Shown here: one piece after another, positions 37,530 through 48,084 of the stretch
Position numbering within the stretch: position 1 is the stretch's first letter
Layout: each line of letters starts with the position of its first letter
DNA from: Bos javanicus
Taxonomy: Eukaryota; Chordata; Mammalia; Artiodactyla; Bovidae
Assembly: GCF_032452875.1 (NCBI RefSeq)
Contig: NC_083885.1
Location: 64,835,625-64,899,624, forward strand
Direction: 5' to 3'
Length of the DNA: 64,000 nucleotides
Notes under the pieces: generated by a model
Told to the model about the DNA's origin: nothing
Database searches by the model: none
Seen by the model: only the letters and a program-made list of their open reading frames with translations
Translations under genes and position numbers: made by a program

Positions 37530-38656
37530 AAATTTAAAAACAAAATTATCAAAAACAATGAAACTAGAACACTTTCTAACACCTTACACAAAAATAAACT
37601 CAAAATGGATTAAAGATCTAAACGTAAGACCAGAAACTATAAAACTCCTAGAGGAGAACATAGGTAAAACACTCTCCGACATACATCACAGCAGGATCCT
37701 CTATGACCCACCTCCCAGAATATTGGAAATAAAAGCAAAAATAAACAAATGGGACCTAATTAAACTTAAAAGCTTCTGCACAACAAAGGAAACTATTAGC
37801 AAGGTGAAAAGACAGCCTTCAGAATGGGAGAAAATAATAGCAAATGAAGCAACGGACAAACAACTAATCTCAAAAATATACAAGCAACTCCTACAGCTCA
37901 ACTCCAGAAAAATAAATGACCCAATCAAAAAATGGGCCAAAGAACTAAATAGACATTTCTCCAAAGAAGACATACAGATGGCTAACAAACACATGAAAAG
38001 ATGCTCAACATCACTCATTATCAGAGAAATGCAAATCAAAACCACTATGAGGTACCATTTCACGCCAGTCAGAATGGCTGCGATCCAAAAGTCTACAAGC
38101 AATAAATGCTGGAGAGGGTGTGGAGAAAAGGGAACTCTCTTACACTGTTGGTGGGAATGCAAACTAGTACAGCCACTATGGAGAACAGTGTGGAGATTCC
38201 TTAAAAAACTGGAAATAGAACTGCCTTATGATGCAGCAATCCCACTGCTGGGCATACACACTGAGGAAACCAGAAGGGAAAGAGACACGTGTACCCCAGT
38301 GTTCATCGCAGCACTGTTTATAATAGCCAGGACATGGAAGCAACCTAGATGCCCATCAGCAGATGAATGGATAAGAAAGCCGTGGTACATATACACAATG
38401 GAGTATTACTCAGCCATTAAAAAGAATACATTTGAATCAGTTCTAATATCATGTATGAAACGAGTCGCCAGTCCAGGTTCGATGCACGGTACTGGATGCT
38501 TGGGGCTGGTGCACTGGGACGACCCAGAGGGAGGGTAGGGGAGGAAGGAGGGAGGAGGGTTCAGGATGGGGAACGCGGGTATACCTGTGGCAGATTCATT
38601 TCGATATTTGGCAAAACTAATACAATATTGTAAAGTTTAAAAATAAAATAAAAGTT

Positions 38657-38687
<31 letters not shown>

Positions 38688-38710
38688 CACAAGAGGAAAA
38701 AAAAAAACAA
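37530..38710 (+). mobile_element. Ruminant L1 LINE, 5'-truncated, with open ORF2 tail
   Basis: An open frame of about 330 codons matches the L1 ORF2 C-terminus (EHFLTPYTKINSKWIKDLNV, KWAKELNRHFSKEDIQMAN, RCWRGCGE-type Cys motif reading CWRGCGEKGTLLHCWWEC, PLLGI). It lacks the endonuclease and reverse-transcriptase domains. The 3' UTR is shortened, because CAGTTCTAAT joins directly to ATCATGTATGAAACGAG. It ends in A-rich sequence. Confidence 0.95.
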
Positions 38711-38716
38711 TCTTGG

Positions 38717-38916
38717 GGGCTTCGCTGGTGGCTGAGCAGTAAAAAATCTGCCTGCCAATGCAGGAGACACAGGTTTGATCCCTGGGTTGGGAGGATCCCC
38801 TGGAGGAGGAAATGACAACCCACTGCAGTATTCTTGCCTACAGAATCCCAGGGACAGAGGAGCCTGGCGGGCCCCAGTCCAAGGGGTCGCAAAGAGTCAG
38901 ACACGACTGAGCGACT
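38717..38916 (+). repeat. Bov-tA SINE, sense
   Basis: GGGGGCTTCGCTGGTGGCTG to CACGACTGAGCGACTAAAAA, full length. Confidence 0.94.
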
Positions 38917-38931
38917 AAAAACAAGATGAAG

Positions 38932-39066
38932 AAAAATAAATAAATAAATAAATAAAAAAGAAGAAAAAACAAGGGGTACTCTTTCTGCCCCCTTCTGATG
39001 CCTATGTCAGAAGCTTTCTCTATCTCCTTTATACTTTAATAAAACTTTACTAAAATAAAATAAAAT
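38932..39066 (+). mobile_element. Retrocopy of an LTR R region
   Basis: 38973-39049 matches the R region of the LTR at 18480-19165 almost base for base, from the G-run after its TATA box to just past AATAAAACTTTA, followed by A-rich sequence. AAAAACAAGATGAAG flanks the insertion at 38917-38931 and 39067-39081. An A-rich block of unknown origin precedes the copy. Confidence 0.75.
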
Positions 39067-39081
39067 AAAAACAAGATGAAG

Positions 39082-39399
39082 GTAATGGATACAGATATGA
39101 CACTGGCATATAAAACAGAACTAAACTGAGGGAAGAAAGGAACAGAAGTTCAGCTGCACTTTTGCAAAGAGCCCGTGCCAAGACCGTGGGGCCCAGATGG
39201 GCTCCGCAGAGAACAGACAAGCAAGCTGAGCACAGAAAACAGTCAAGTCAGAACCGAACCACGGGCCATGGTGCTGAGGATTCAAGGCCATCGAAAGTAC
39301 TGGGGACGTCCTGGGACCACCACTTTCTAACACGAAAATTCAGATCTACGTACAAATGTAAAACGTTTGACTTTCGAGGAAGGGGAAAGAACAGCCTAC
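39082..39399. other. Unassigned sequence
   Basis: No known repeat was recognised. Moderately GC-rich around 39170-39310. Confidence 0.3.
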
Positions 39400-39472
39400 C
39401 TCCAGCGAAATCTGGTGTGAACTCTCTAGGTTAATTCCCAGCGCCAGTGGTTGTTTCTTCTCCTTGGGTGGA
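39400..39472 (-). other. Possible untranslated 5' exon of ZIM3
   Basis: On the minus strand TTTTCATTTCCAG ends at 39473, with GGAG/GTAGGC closing the 73-bp exon at 39400. It lies upstream of the ZIM3 leader exon on the same strand in non-repeat DNA. This could be chance. Confidence 0.2.
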
Positions 39473-39667
39473 CTGGAAATGAAAAGACGTGTGTATTTAA
39501 AAGCTAAATGAACCATCAAATAAATGTAATCAGCCCCACCCCTCTCATCTCAAGATCCTAATCTAGTCAGGAAGACTATCTGGTCAGAAACAGGAAGCCC
39601 CACCTATTCTAATCCTATCAAACACCTTCAGCTACAATTTCCATAAAACCTCAGGAATAAATGTTGT

Positions 39668-39828
39668 GAAAGGCGGGAGAAGAAGGGGATGACAGAGGAT
39701 GAGGTGGTTGGATGGCATCACCGACTCAATGGCCTTGGGGATCTCCAGGAGATGGTGAAGCACAGGGAAGGCTGGTGTGCTGCAGTCCATGGGGTCACAA
39801 AGAGTCAAACACGACTTAGCGACTACAC
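39668..39828 (+). repeat. BovB 3'-terminal fragment, sense
   Basis: GGCGGGAGAAGAAGGGGATG to AACACGACTTAGCGACTAC. Confidence 0.88.
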
Positions 39829-40224
39829 AACAAAACTTGTTTATTAAAACAGGCCAGTGTATTTCCAATGGAAATTTTAAAAATCCCATTCAAGTGACAT
39901 CTTTCATCCTAAATTGAAAAGATAAAGAAAAACATGAATATTTATCCAAATGATTGAAAGCCCCATGAAATACATTAAACAAGAACATTTTACTTATTAG
40001 TTTATTCTTTGAGCTCCCCAACAATGGTTTTCAGTGTTTAAAAAAAAAAAAGGTTGAATATTTTTGGATTAAACTATCAGAAACTTCGATATAAAAATGA
40101 AAGTTAAAATGCCTTTTTATCTTCATAAATTTGTTTCCGGTTGCAAACATCTAGCAAACCGAAAATGGTTTGCTTTAATCAGCTGACTGCACTGATAGGG
40201 AATTGGGCTCACAGAGGAAGAAGT
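39829..40224. other. AT-rich unassigned sequence
   Basis: No exon or known repeat was recognised. Confidence 0.3.
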
Positions 40225-40447
40225 CCCTCTGCCTTAAGGGGGTGTGCTCCAATGCCTGCGTGCTCATTCTCGTCTTTTGCGATGAGTGTAGCCTGCCAGG
40301 CTCCTCTGTCCATGGGATTCTGCAGGCAAGATACTGGCGTGGGTTGTCATTTCCTCCTCCGGGGGATCTTCGCCCACTAAAGCTCGAACTTGCCTCTCCT
40401 GCCCTGGGCAGGTGGATTCTTCACCACTGAGCCACCTGGGAAGCCCC
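40225..40447 (-). repeat. Bov-tA SINE, antisense, diverged 3' part
   Basis: GTAGCCTGCCAGGCTCCTC, CCTCCTCCGGGGGATCTTC, GAGCCACCTGGGAAGCCCC. Confidence 0.9.
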
Positions 40448-40699
40448 ATATACTCCAACAGGAAGGGCTCGGCAGCCGTCCCGATCCTGCCGAGATGAGA
40501 CCAGCGTGCCAGGTAGGTCCTAGCCTCATCTGGGTCTGGGATTTAAATACTAGTTTCATGATCCCCTGCCTAGACATGGCGACTTTCCCAAACAAAATGG
40601 CTAAATGAATTCTGAGAGATTACTGCAGACTCCGAGGTAGGCTCCAAGAGACTTGGTCTCCTCTCAAACATATCTGAAGATAGATATTTTTTAAAATAT
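40448..40699. other. Unassigned sequence
   Basis: No exon or known repeat was recognised. Confidence 0.3.
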
Positions 40700-40912
40700 G
40701 TGTGTGCTCCGTCGTGTCCAACTCTTTATGGCCCCATGGACTGTAGCCAGCCAGGCTCCTCTGACATTGGGATTTCCCAGGCAAGAATACGGGAGAGGAT
40801 TGCCATGCGCTCCTCCAGGAGATCTTCCCTGTTCTTGGATTGAACCTGCATCTCCTGCATCTCCTACATTGGCAGGCAAGCTCTTTACCACTAACGCCAC
40901 CTGGGAAACCAT
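40700..40912 (-). repeat. Bov-tA SINE, antisense
   Basis: GTGTGTGCTCCGTCGTGTCC to CACTAACGCCACCTGGGAAA. Confidence 0.92.
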
Positions 40913-41192
40913 TTTTTAAATGACCTGACTGGAAAGAGGAGGGATGAAAATGCAAAACACAAAGGATTTTCGGTGCAATCATGTTAATAGCAAATGTGCT
41001 TCTCTGCTGGGGGATGTGGGTAAGAGGGGAAGGGTGTGCGTGGGCGGGGCAGGGCACATATGAGAACTCGATACCTTCCTCTGAATTCTGTTGTGAACCT
41101 AAAACCTTTCTATAAAAAAAGTCTTTTGGGAACATGACCTGATTCTACCAGTAAGCCCCTGGTGGGGGAGGGTGGCCAAATGAAAGGGACTT
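40913..41192. other. Unassigned sequence, possibly an old repeat
   Basis: No exon was found. TTCTGTTGTGAACCTAAAAC near 41085 resembles the 3' end of an old LINE. Confidence 0.3.
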
Positions 41193-41297
41193 GGGGGAAA
41201 TCCCTGGTGGTGCAGTGATTCAGACTCAGTGATTTCACTGTGGGGCTAGTTCAACCCTGGCTGTGGAACCAAGATCCTGCAAGCTGCCTGGCAAGGC
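41193..41297 (+). repeat. CHR-2-type SINE, sense
   Basis: GGAAATCCCTGGTGGTGCAG, CTGGCTGTGGAACCAAGATC and GCAAGGCCAAAA, directly abutting an antisense Bov-tA. Confidence 0.85.
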
Positions 41298-41507
41298 CAA
41301 AAGCGAGAGTGGCTCCACTGGGTCCAACTCTTTGCAACCCGTGGACTGTGGCTGCCAGGGCCCTCTGTCCGTGGAATTCTCCAGGCAAGAATACTGCAGT
41401 GGGTTGCCATTCCCTTCTCCAGGGACTCTTCCCAACCCAGGAATTGAACCCAGGTCTTCTGCAGTGCAGGCAGCTTCTTTACCATCTGAACCATCAGGGA
41501 AGCCCAA
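41298..41507 (-). repeat. Bov-tA SINE, antisense, inserted in a SINE tail
   Basis: GCGAGAGTGGCTCCACTGGG to GAACCATCAGGGAAGCCC. The CHR-2 tail word CCAAAA is repeated after it. Confidence 0.92.
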
Positions 41508-41709
41508 AATTCAGGGAAAAAATGAAAGGAATGTTTTACATCACTCTTTTTTTTTTTTTTCCCCTAACGGTGGCAAAGGCCGGAATTTCTATGAGAAAGT
41601 GGCTTTATTACCCTTTAAAAGTGTTAGGACTCAGATTTATTGTTCGTGTTAATGGAGAGGGTTTCTTAAGATGGTTTTGACTCACAGTCTTGGAGAACGA
41701 ATTTATGGT

Positions 41710-41985
41710 CATGGGTTAAGTGGGGAAAGATGGGAGCTAGAGATAGGGAGTTTAGGATGGACATGCACACACTGCTACATTCAAAATGCATAACCAACAA
41801 GGACCTACTGTAGGGCACAGGAAACTTTGCTCAGGGTTAATGTGGCAGCCTGGATGGGAGGGGAGTTTGGGGGAGAATGGATACGTGCGTATGTATGGCT
41901 GAGTCTCTCTGCTCTTCACTTGAAACTATCACAATACTGTTAATTGGCTATACTCCAATACAAAATTAAAAAAAAATTTTTTTTA
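41710..41985 (+). repeat. L1 3'-UTR end, sense
   Basis: AACAAGGACCTACTGTAGGG, GAATGGATACGTGCGTATG, TTGGCTATACTCCAATAC. Confidence 0.88.
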
Positions 41986-41995
41986 AGATTTTTTT

Positions 41996-42110
41996 GGAGA
42001 AGGAAATGGCAACTCACTCCAGTATTTCTTGCCTGGGAAGTCCCATGGACAAAGGAGCCTGGTAGGTTACAATCCATGAGGTTGCAAAGAGTCAGAGGGG
42101 ACTGAGCACA
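41996..42110 (+). repeat. BovA-unit SINE, 5'-truncated, sense
   Basis: GAGAAGGAAATGGCAACTC to AGTCAGAGGGGACTGAGCAC. Confidence 0.88.
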
Positions 42111-42235
42111 CGAATGTTGTGCCCTGTCACTGTTACACATACGGCTTTGTTGTTTTTTGACAACTTAATTTTTAGTGAGCTGTAAGCTGACTATGATGGT
42201 GATATATATATGTGTATTTAATCCCTTTCCCAAAG

Positions 42236-42840
42236 AAAGCGTATTTATTTCCCAACCCAGATCCTCAGATTCCTTGATGAACAGAAACCGATCAGAGGTG
42301 AGATGAGAAATTCAGGCAAGGCTTTTCTGGGACTCTCACTGCAGCACAAGGGAGCGAGGACAAGTGACAGGTGCCCTGGCTCCTTCTGGAGGACAGCGGG
42401 CTGGTTCCTTAAATGGGGGGAGGGCGGGTAAGGATCCAGAGGTCGTAGGTCACCAGAGGGGTGGGCCGGGTGGTCTGCACAGCCCCTGGTGACGCCGTGT
42501 GTTGGGATCATATGCAGCACACAGCTTTTGCTCCAGGCATCCCAGAATCGGCAGCTGGTTTGTGGCCTTTTTATATCTCACTGCATAACCGTGTTGAGTG
42601 CACATGGATGTTAGATCTTTTGAATCTCTTGCTGGAGGAGGCCTCTGTCTGGTTGCAGGCGCTCCAATGGCTGGTCCCAGGTCCCAGCCTCTCAGATTCA
42701 AAGATAGATGGTGGAAGAGCCCATAGGGATATTCCAGTCTGGAGTCTCGAAGTCTTATTTGACAATATCACTGTTACTCTCCACAGAGTCACATCAAGAA
42801 TGTCAGAGTGGTGTAGATGGTCAGAGACTTGATAGAACTG
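42236..42840 (-). repeat. LTR-like element, antisense (tentative)
   Basis: On the minus strand AATAAAT lies near 42244 and a TTATATAAA-type box is absent, but AAAAAGG and ATATAAA appear near 42565. The stretch is GC-rich, without splice-flanked exons, and not matched to a family. Confidence 0.35.
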
Positions 42841-42932
42841 GGTTTATCCCCAGCGCGTAAGAACATCACAAGCTGGTTTACTGACTCTACGGACATTCAC
42901 CTGAATCTTTCCCTACCTCCAGTCCATTCCCT
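42841..42932. other. Unassigned sequence
   Basis: No exon or known repeat was recognised. Confidence 0.3.
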
Positions 42933-43022
42933 GGGAAGTTTCCTGGATGTCTAGCGGTTAGAGCCCCTGTTTGGGGAACTGAGAGTCCATAAGCCTCGGT
43001 GTGACTGAGATTTTTTTTTTTT
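42933..43022 (+). repeat. CHR-2-type SINE, degraded
   Basis: GGAAGTTTCCTGGATGTCTAG, GGTTAGAGCCCCTG and TTTGGGGAACTGAGAGTCC, followed by a T-run. Confidence 0.65.
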
Positions 43023-43114
43023 TAATGAACATGAGGTTTCAAACGGTAGGTACTGTCCCCAGACTCAGAACTGGAACCCAGTGACAAAAGTTTCTTAAAT
43101 AAATACAATTTGAA

Positions 43115-43216
43115 GGGGAATTCCCTGGTGGTCCAGGGATTAAGGATCCAGGCTTCCACTGGAGGGGGAACCGAGACCTCACATGCCTCTCAGCGCAGCC
43201 CCCCAATTTTTTTTTA
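43115..43216 (+). repeat. CHR-2-type SINE, sense
   Basis: GGGGAATTCCCTGGTGGTCC, GGAACCGAGACCTCACATGC. Confidence 0.88.
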
Positions 43217-43335
43217 ATTAAAAAAGTGTTTGATAAGTAATTATAACCTAACGTGTTAGCAATATGATCCAGGAACCTTCCTTCTATTGTAATACCTTAC
43301 CATATTCTGCTATAGTTTACAGCACATGGAAGCCT

Positions 43336-43699
43336 GTTGTTCAGTCGCTAAGTCGTGTCCGATTCTTTGGACCCCGTGGACAGCAGCACCTCAGGCTTCC
43401 TTGTCCACTGTTTCCCCAAGTGTGCTCAGATTCGTGTCCACTGAGTCAGTGATGCCATCCAACCAGCTCTTCCTCTGCTGCCCCTTCTCCTCCTGCCCTC
43501 AATCTTTCCCAGCATCAGGGGCTTTTCCAACGAGTCAGCTCTTCGCATCAGGTGGCCAAAGTACTGAAGTTTCAGTTTCAGCATCAGTCCTTCCGATGAA
43601 TATTCAGGGTTGATTTCCTTTAGGATTGACTGCTTTGATCTCCTTGTATTCCAAGGGACTCTCAGAAGTCTTCTCAAGCACCACAGTTCGAAAGCATCA
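43336..43699 (-). repeat. BovB 3' end, antisense
   Basis: GTTCAGTCGCTAAGTCGTG to GTTCGAAAGCATCA, about 360 bp with the BovB word TTCCCAGCATCAGGGGC. Confidence 0.93.
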
Positions 43700-43796
43700 G
43701 TGGAAGCTTATGGCTCTCAAATTGATATTCCTCCAGCACTGACCCTCCTCTGAACCGAAGCTGTGTCCTCTGACAATCTTCCCACGCTGGGAGAGG

Positions 43797-44000
43797 CTGG
43801 GGATTTAGTGGTTAAACAAGGCACACTCCGGCTCCACTTGTCATAGCCACTGTACCATCAGCAAAAGACTTCCTTACTCCAGACCTCAGTTGCCTCATCA
43901 GTAGCAACAGGATGAGAGTGGAGAGGCTGTGGGCATTAGATGATGTAATACATGTAAAGAACTCAGAAGGATGCCCAGCACAGAGTTAATTGTTTGTGTT
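43797..44000 (+). repeat. MIR SINE, sense
   Basis: TTTAGTGGTTAAACAAGGC, CCGGCTCCACTTGTC, TCAGTTGCCTCATCAGTAG, GATGATGTAATACATGTAAAG and ATGCCCAGCACAG follow the mammalian MIR order. Confidence 0.85.
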
Positions 44001-44261
44001 CATTATTATTAATATCTTTACCTTGAGAGTTGCCATTCCTCAGACAGATTCAGGGGTTTCGAAGTAAAGCATGAGGTCACAAAGAGTCAGACACGACTGA
44101 GCAACTGAACAACAGCCAGCAAACCAGGTGGACGGGGCACCTTACTTTCATCTTAACCCTATCAGATATTATGCTCTAGCTCACAGCCACAGCTTCTCTT
44201 CCACTGGCTCTCAACTCTTACTTGCCCTCTTTATTCTCCAAATGGATGCCCTTTTAAGCAT
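44001..44261. other. Unassigned sequence with a short BovB end
   Basis: 44072-44115 is a BovB/BovA 3' end (GAGGTCACAAAGAGTCAGAC, GACTGAGCAACTGAACAAC). The rest was not assigned. Confidence 0.45.
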
Positions 44262-45342
44262 AAGTTCAGTTCAGTCACAGCATGCCAGGCTTCCCTGTCC
44301 ATCGCCAACTCCCGGAGTTTACTCAAACTCATGCCCATCGAGTCAGTGATGCCATCCAGCCATCTCATCCTCTGTCGTCCCCTTCTCCTCCTGCCCCCAA
44401 TCCCTCCCAGCATCAGAGTCTTTTCGAATGAGTCAGCTCTTCGCATGAGGTGGCCAGAGTATTGGAGTTTCAGCTTCAGCATCAATCCTTCCAGTGAATG
44501 TTCAGGACTGATTTCCTTCAGAATGGACTGATTGGATCTCCTTGCAGTCCAAGGGACTCTCAAGAGTCTTCTCCAACACCACAGTTCAAAAGCATCCATT
44601 CTCGGCGCTCAGCTTTCTGTAAAGTCCAACTCTCACATCCATACATGACTACTGAAAAACCATAGCCTTCACTAGATGGACTTTTGGTGGCAAAGTAATG
44701 TCTCTGCTTTATACTATGCTGTCTAGGTTGGTCATAACTTTTCTTCCGAAGAGCAAGCATCTTTTAATTTCATGGCTTCAATCACCATCTGCAGTGATTT
44801 TGGAGCCCCCCAAAATAAAGTCTGTCCCTGTTTCCACTGTTTCCCCATCTTTTGCCATGAAGTGATAAGACCAGATGCTATGCTCTTAGTTCTCTGAATG
44901 TTGAGCTTTAAGCCAACTTTTTCTCTCTTCACTTTCACTTTCATCAAGAGGCTCTTTTGTTCCTCTTTGCTTTTCTGCCATAAGGGTGGTGTCATCTGCA
45001 AATCTGAGGTTATTGATATTTCTCCCAGCAATCTTGATTCCAGCTTTTGCTTCCTCCAGTCTAGCGTTTCTCATGATGTACTCTGCATATAAGTTAAATA
45101 AGCAGGGTGACAATATACAGCCTTGACATACTCCTTTCCTGATTTGGAACCAGTCTGTTGTTCCATGTCCAGTTCTAACTGTTGCTTCTTGACCTGCATA
45201 CAGATTTCTGAGGAGGCAGGTCAGGTGGTCTGGTATTCCTATCTCTTTAAGAATTTTCCACAGGTTTTGTGATCCACATGGTCAAAGGCTTTGGGATAGT
45301 CAATAAAGCTGAAGTAGATGTTTTTCTGGAACTAAAGCGGAT
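44262..45342 (-). mobile_element. BovB LINE, 5'-truncated, 1.1 kb, antisense
   Basis: Minus-strand pieces read CLFNLYAEYIMRNARLEEAK, LRFADDTTLMAE, VVMYGCESWTLQKAE and MRWLDGITDSMGMSLSKLR in broken frames. FADD stands in place of YADD. Starts with the CAGTTCAGT reversed tail. Defective. Confidence 0.95.
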
Positions 45343-45529
45343 TATAAATCCTTGAACAGCTCAACGTTTTCCCTTTCAGTTAGATCTCAAATTCCTATAA
45401 GGGGCTGCCTTCTTGGCCACCCCTTACTTAGATTAACTTTCTCCCAAACATCAGATCAGACAATCTTTCTTCTGGTACATGATATTTTGTTTCTTTCCTA
45501 CGTGAGGACTCATTAATAAGTGCTTAAAT
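45343..45529. other. Unassigned sequence
   Basis: No exon or known repeat was recognised. Confidence 0.3.
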
Positions 45530-45868
45530 ATTTTTTTAAATTTTTGGTTATACTGGGTCTTCACTGCTGCGCATGGGCTTTCTCTAGTTGAGGCCAGCAA
45601 GGGCCACTCTCTGTTGTGGTGTGTGGGCTTCTCACTGTGGGTGCTTCTTTTGTTGCAGAGCATGGGCTCTGGGGCGTGCCGGCTTCAGGGACTGCAGCAC
45701 GCAGGCTCAGCAGATGCAGCTCCTGGACTCCAGAGCAGAGTCTCAGTAGTTGTGGCTTCCGGGCTTAGTTGCTCTTTGGCATGTGGGATCCTTCTGGACT
45801 GGGGATTGAACCCATATCTCCTGCATTGGCAGGTGGATTCTTCACCCCTGAGCCGGCAGGGAAGACCC
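45530..45868 (-). repeat. CHR-1-type SINE, antisense
   Basis: TATACTGGGTCTTCACTGC, TTAGTTGCTCTTTGGCATG, GAGCCGGCAGGGAAGACCC. TAAGTGCT flanks both sides. Confidence 0.92.
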
Positions 45869-46077
45869 ATGTTAAGTGCTCTAGTGCAATAGTTTTAAGT
45901 TTTTTCTCTTGGGCCACGGATGTATATTCTCTTGAAATATATCCTTGTAGTTTCGGTTCTGTTGTGATTACGATATAAATTTCAATTATACTTTCAAGCC
46001 TATTAATGCCATCACATACGTAGGTATCAGTGTTTGAAGTGCACATTTATTAAATCAGAAAGACAATGTTACTTTTC

Positions 46078-46190
46078 TTTTTGGTCACACTTTGTGACAT
46101 GCAGGATCTTCTTCCCTGACCAGGGATCAAACCCTCTGCTCCCTGCAGTGAAAGCACATAAGTCAACCACTGGACCACCGGGAATTCCCT
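46078..46190 (-). repeat. CHR-2-type SINE, antisense
   Basis: CCTGACCAGGGATCAAACCC, CAACCACTGGACCACCGGG, AATTCCC. Confidence 0.88.
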
Positions 46191-46292
46191 GTTCACGTAC
46201 TGTTGAATGAAGTAGTTATTCACTTCCTGTCACACTCATCATTTCTAGTACCCAGGGGTCCACTGGGACTTGTGGCTACTATACTGTTTTGG

Positions 46293-46320
46293 GGTGTTTG
46301 TGTGTGTGTGTGTGTGACTA
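46293..46320. repeat. (GT)n microsatellite
   Basis: About twelve GT units. Confidence 0.9.
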
Positions 46321-46483
46321 GTATGATGTTTTTTGTGTATGTACATATGGCTACTATATCGAACATACATTTGGGCTCTGGACCCAATTCCAGCCAACCG
46401 ATGCTGGAGACACCAGTGGGTATCCTGCAATTCAACCCAATTCCGACTCTATCAACTTGGAGATAGTGCCGTATTCCATGGGT

Positions 46484-46678
46484 TATAGGGGCTCAGTCCT
46501 AAGACTCTGCAACCAAACTCAGGTTCAGCTGCTCAAGGACCCAATATTAGAGACACGTGTTGGGCAAAAGCACAGAGGCTTTATTGGGAAAGCGGACAAT
46601 CCTGGGAAGAAGCTGGACTCATGTTCCAAAAAACCAAATCCCCATTGCTGATCAGAGGGCAAGAGATTTCAAAGAATT
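46484..46678 (-). repeat. LTR-like element, second copy, part 1
   Basis: CACAGAGGCTTTATTGGG holds a reversed AATAAA. The element is the relative of 12810-13440 and is split here by an L1 that duplicated AAAGAATT. Confidence 0.55.
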
Positions 46679-47519
46679 AGACGTCCATCAGCAGATGAAT
46701 GGATAAGAAAGCTGTGGTACATAGACACAATGGAGTATTACTCAGCCATTAAAAAGAATACATTTGAATCAGTTCTAATGAGGTGGATGGAACTGGAGCC
46801 GATTCTACAGAGTGAAGTAAGCCAGAAAGAAAAACACCAATACAGTATACTACTAGTACTACTAAGTCACTTCAGTCGTGTCCGACTCTGTGCGACCCCA
46901 TAGATGGCAGCCCACCAGGCTCCCCGGTCCCTGGGATTCTCCATGCAAGAACACTGGAGTGGGTTGCCATTTCCTTCTCCAATGCATGAAAGTGAAAAGT
47001 GAAAGTGAAGTCGTTCAGTCGTGTCCAACCCTCAGCACCCCATGGACTGCAGCCTTCCAGGCTCCTCCGTCCATGGGATTTTCCAGGCAAGAGTACTGGA
47101 GTGGGGTGCCATTGCCTTCTCTGGTATACTAACGCATATATATGGAATTTAGAAAGATGGTAACGATAACCCTGTATGTGAGACAGCAAAAGAGACACAG
47201 ATGTATAGAACAGTCTTTTGGACTCTGGGAGAGGGAGGGGGGATGATTTGGGAGAATGGCATTGAAACATGTATAATATCATATAAGAAACGAATCGCCA
47301 GTCCAGGTTCGATGCTGGATACAGGATTCTCAGGGCTGGTGCACTGGGATGACCCAGAGGGATGGTATGGGGAGGGAGGTGGGAAGGGGGTTCAGGATTG
47401 GGAACACGTGTACACCCGTGGCGGATTCATGTGGATGTATGGCAAAACCAAGAGACTATTGTAAAGTAATTAGCCTCTAATTAAAATAAATACATTTAAA
47501 TTAGAAAATAATAATAAAA
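46679..47519 (+). mobile_element. Ruminant L1 3' end inserted in the LTR-like element
   Basis: Starts at CGTCCATCAGCAGATGAATG and ends in the A-rich ruminant L1 tail (TTAGCCTCTAATTAAAAT). AAAGAATT lies on both sides (46671-46678, 47520-47527). A Bov-A2 SINE is nested inside at 46853-47123. Confidence 0.92.
46853..47123 (-). repeat. Bov-A2-type SINE nested in L1, with 8-bp target duplication
   Basis: Two antisense BovA units. GTATACTA lies at 46845-46852 and 47124-47131. Removing it restores the L1 word AGTATACTAACGCATATA. Confidence 0.95.
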
Positions 47520-47826
47520 AAAGAATTTCAAGAATGCACAGGTGGAGAGGGGTGGCTGCATGCAGAGGAGTACAGTCATCTCTGACAGTCATCTTGAAAT
47601 TTTTCATGGGTGGTCTGACCAGTGTCATCTTGGTTGTTTTAAGTACAGTTAATCTTCAGTTCCAGGGTCAATTTGTTCCTATTTCCTTGAGATGAACTCT
47701 CAGAATTGTGTCAGATGGAGCAGCTTATGTTGTGGCTACAGTCTGGTCATGATGTAGTCAACTTCTTCCAACTGATGGGGGCTCCAGTATTAAAGGATAC
47801 GGCTCAGAAAATGATCTATAGCCCTG
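47520..47826 (-). repeat. LTR-like element, second copy, part 2
   Basis: TGGTCTGACCAGTGTCATC, TAATCTTCAGTTCCAGGGTC and TCTCAGAATTGTGTC parallel 13030-13140. Broken by a SINE at 47827. Confidence 0.65.
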
Positions 47827-48022
47827 GCGTGCTAAGTCGCTTCAGTCCTGTTGGACTGTTTTTGACCTCATGAACGATAGCCTGGAGGTTCCTCTGTCCA
47901 AGGGATTCTCCAGGCAAGAATATTGGAGTGGGTTGCCCTTCCCCAGGGATCAAACCCTCATCTCTTAAGACTCCTGCATTCACAGGCAGTTTCTTTACCA
48001 CTACTGCCTCCTGGGAAGCCCG
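47827..48022 (-). repeat. Bov-tA SINE, antisense
   Basis: GTGCTAAGTCGCTTCAGTCC to CTACTGCCTCCTGGGAAGCC. ATAGCCCT before and ATAACCCT after it are a near-perfect target duplication. Confidence 0.92.
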
Positions 48023-48084
48023 AGATAACCCTTGTGAAGGAACTGAATCTCCTTGACTTTAATGGCTGAAGTATTTCATCTTTT

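Noticed and set aside
37429..38538. A 369-codon open frame as a possible host gene
   Set aside because: It is the C-terminal part of L1 ORF2 preceded by a SINE, with no separate promoter or splice context.
42461..42832. A 123-codon open frame in the GC-rich block
   Set aside because: The block looks like a degraded LTR and shows no splice-flanked exon or known domain.
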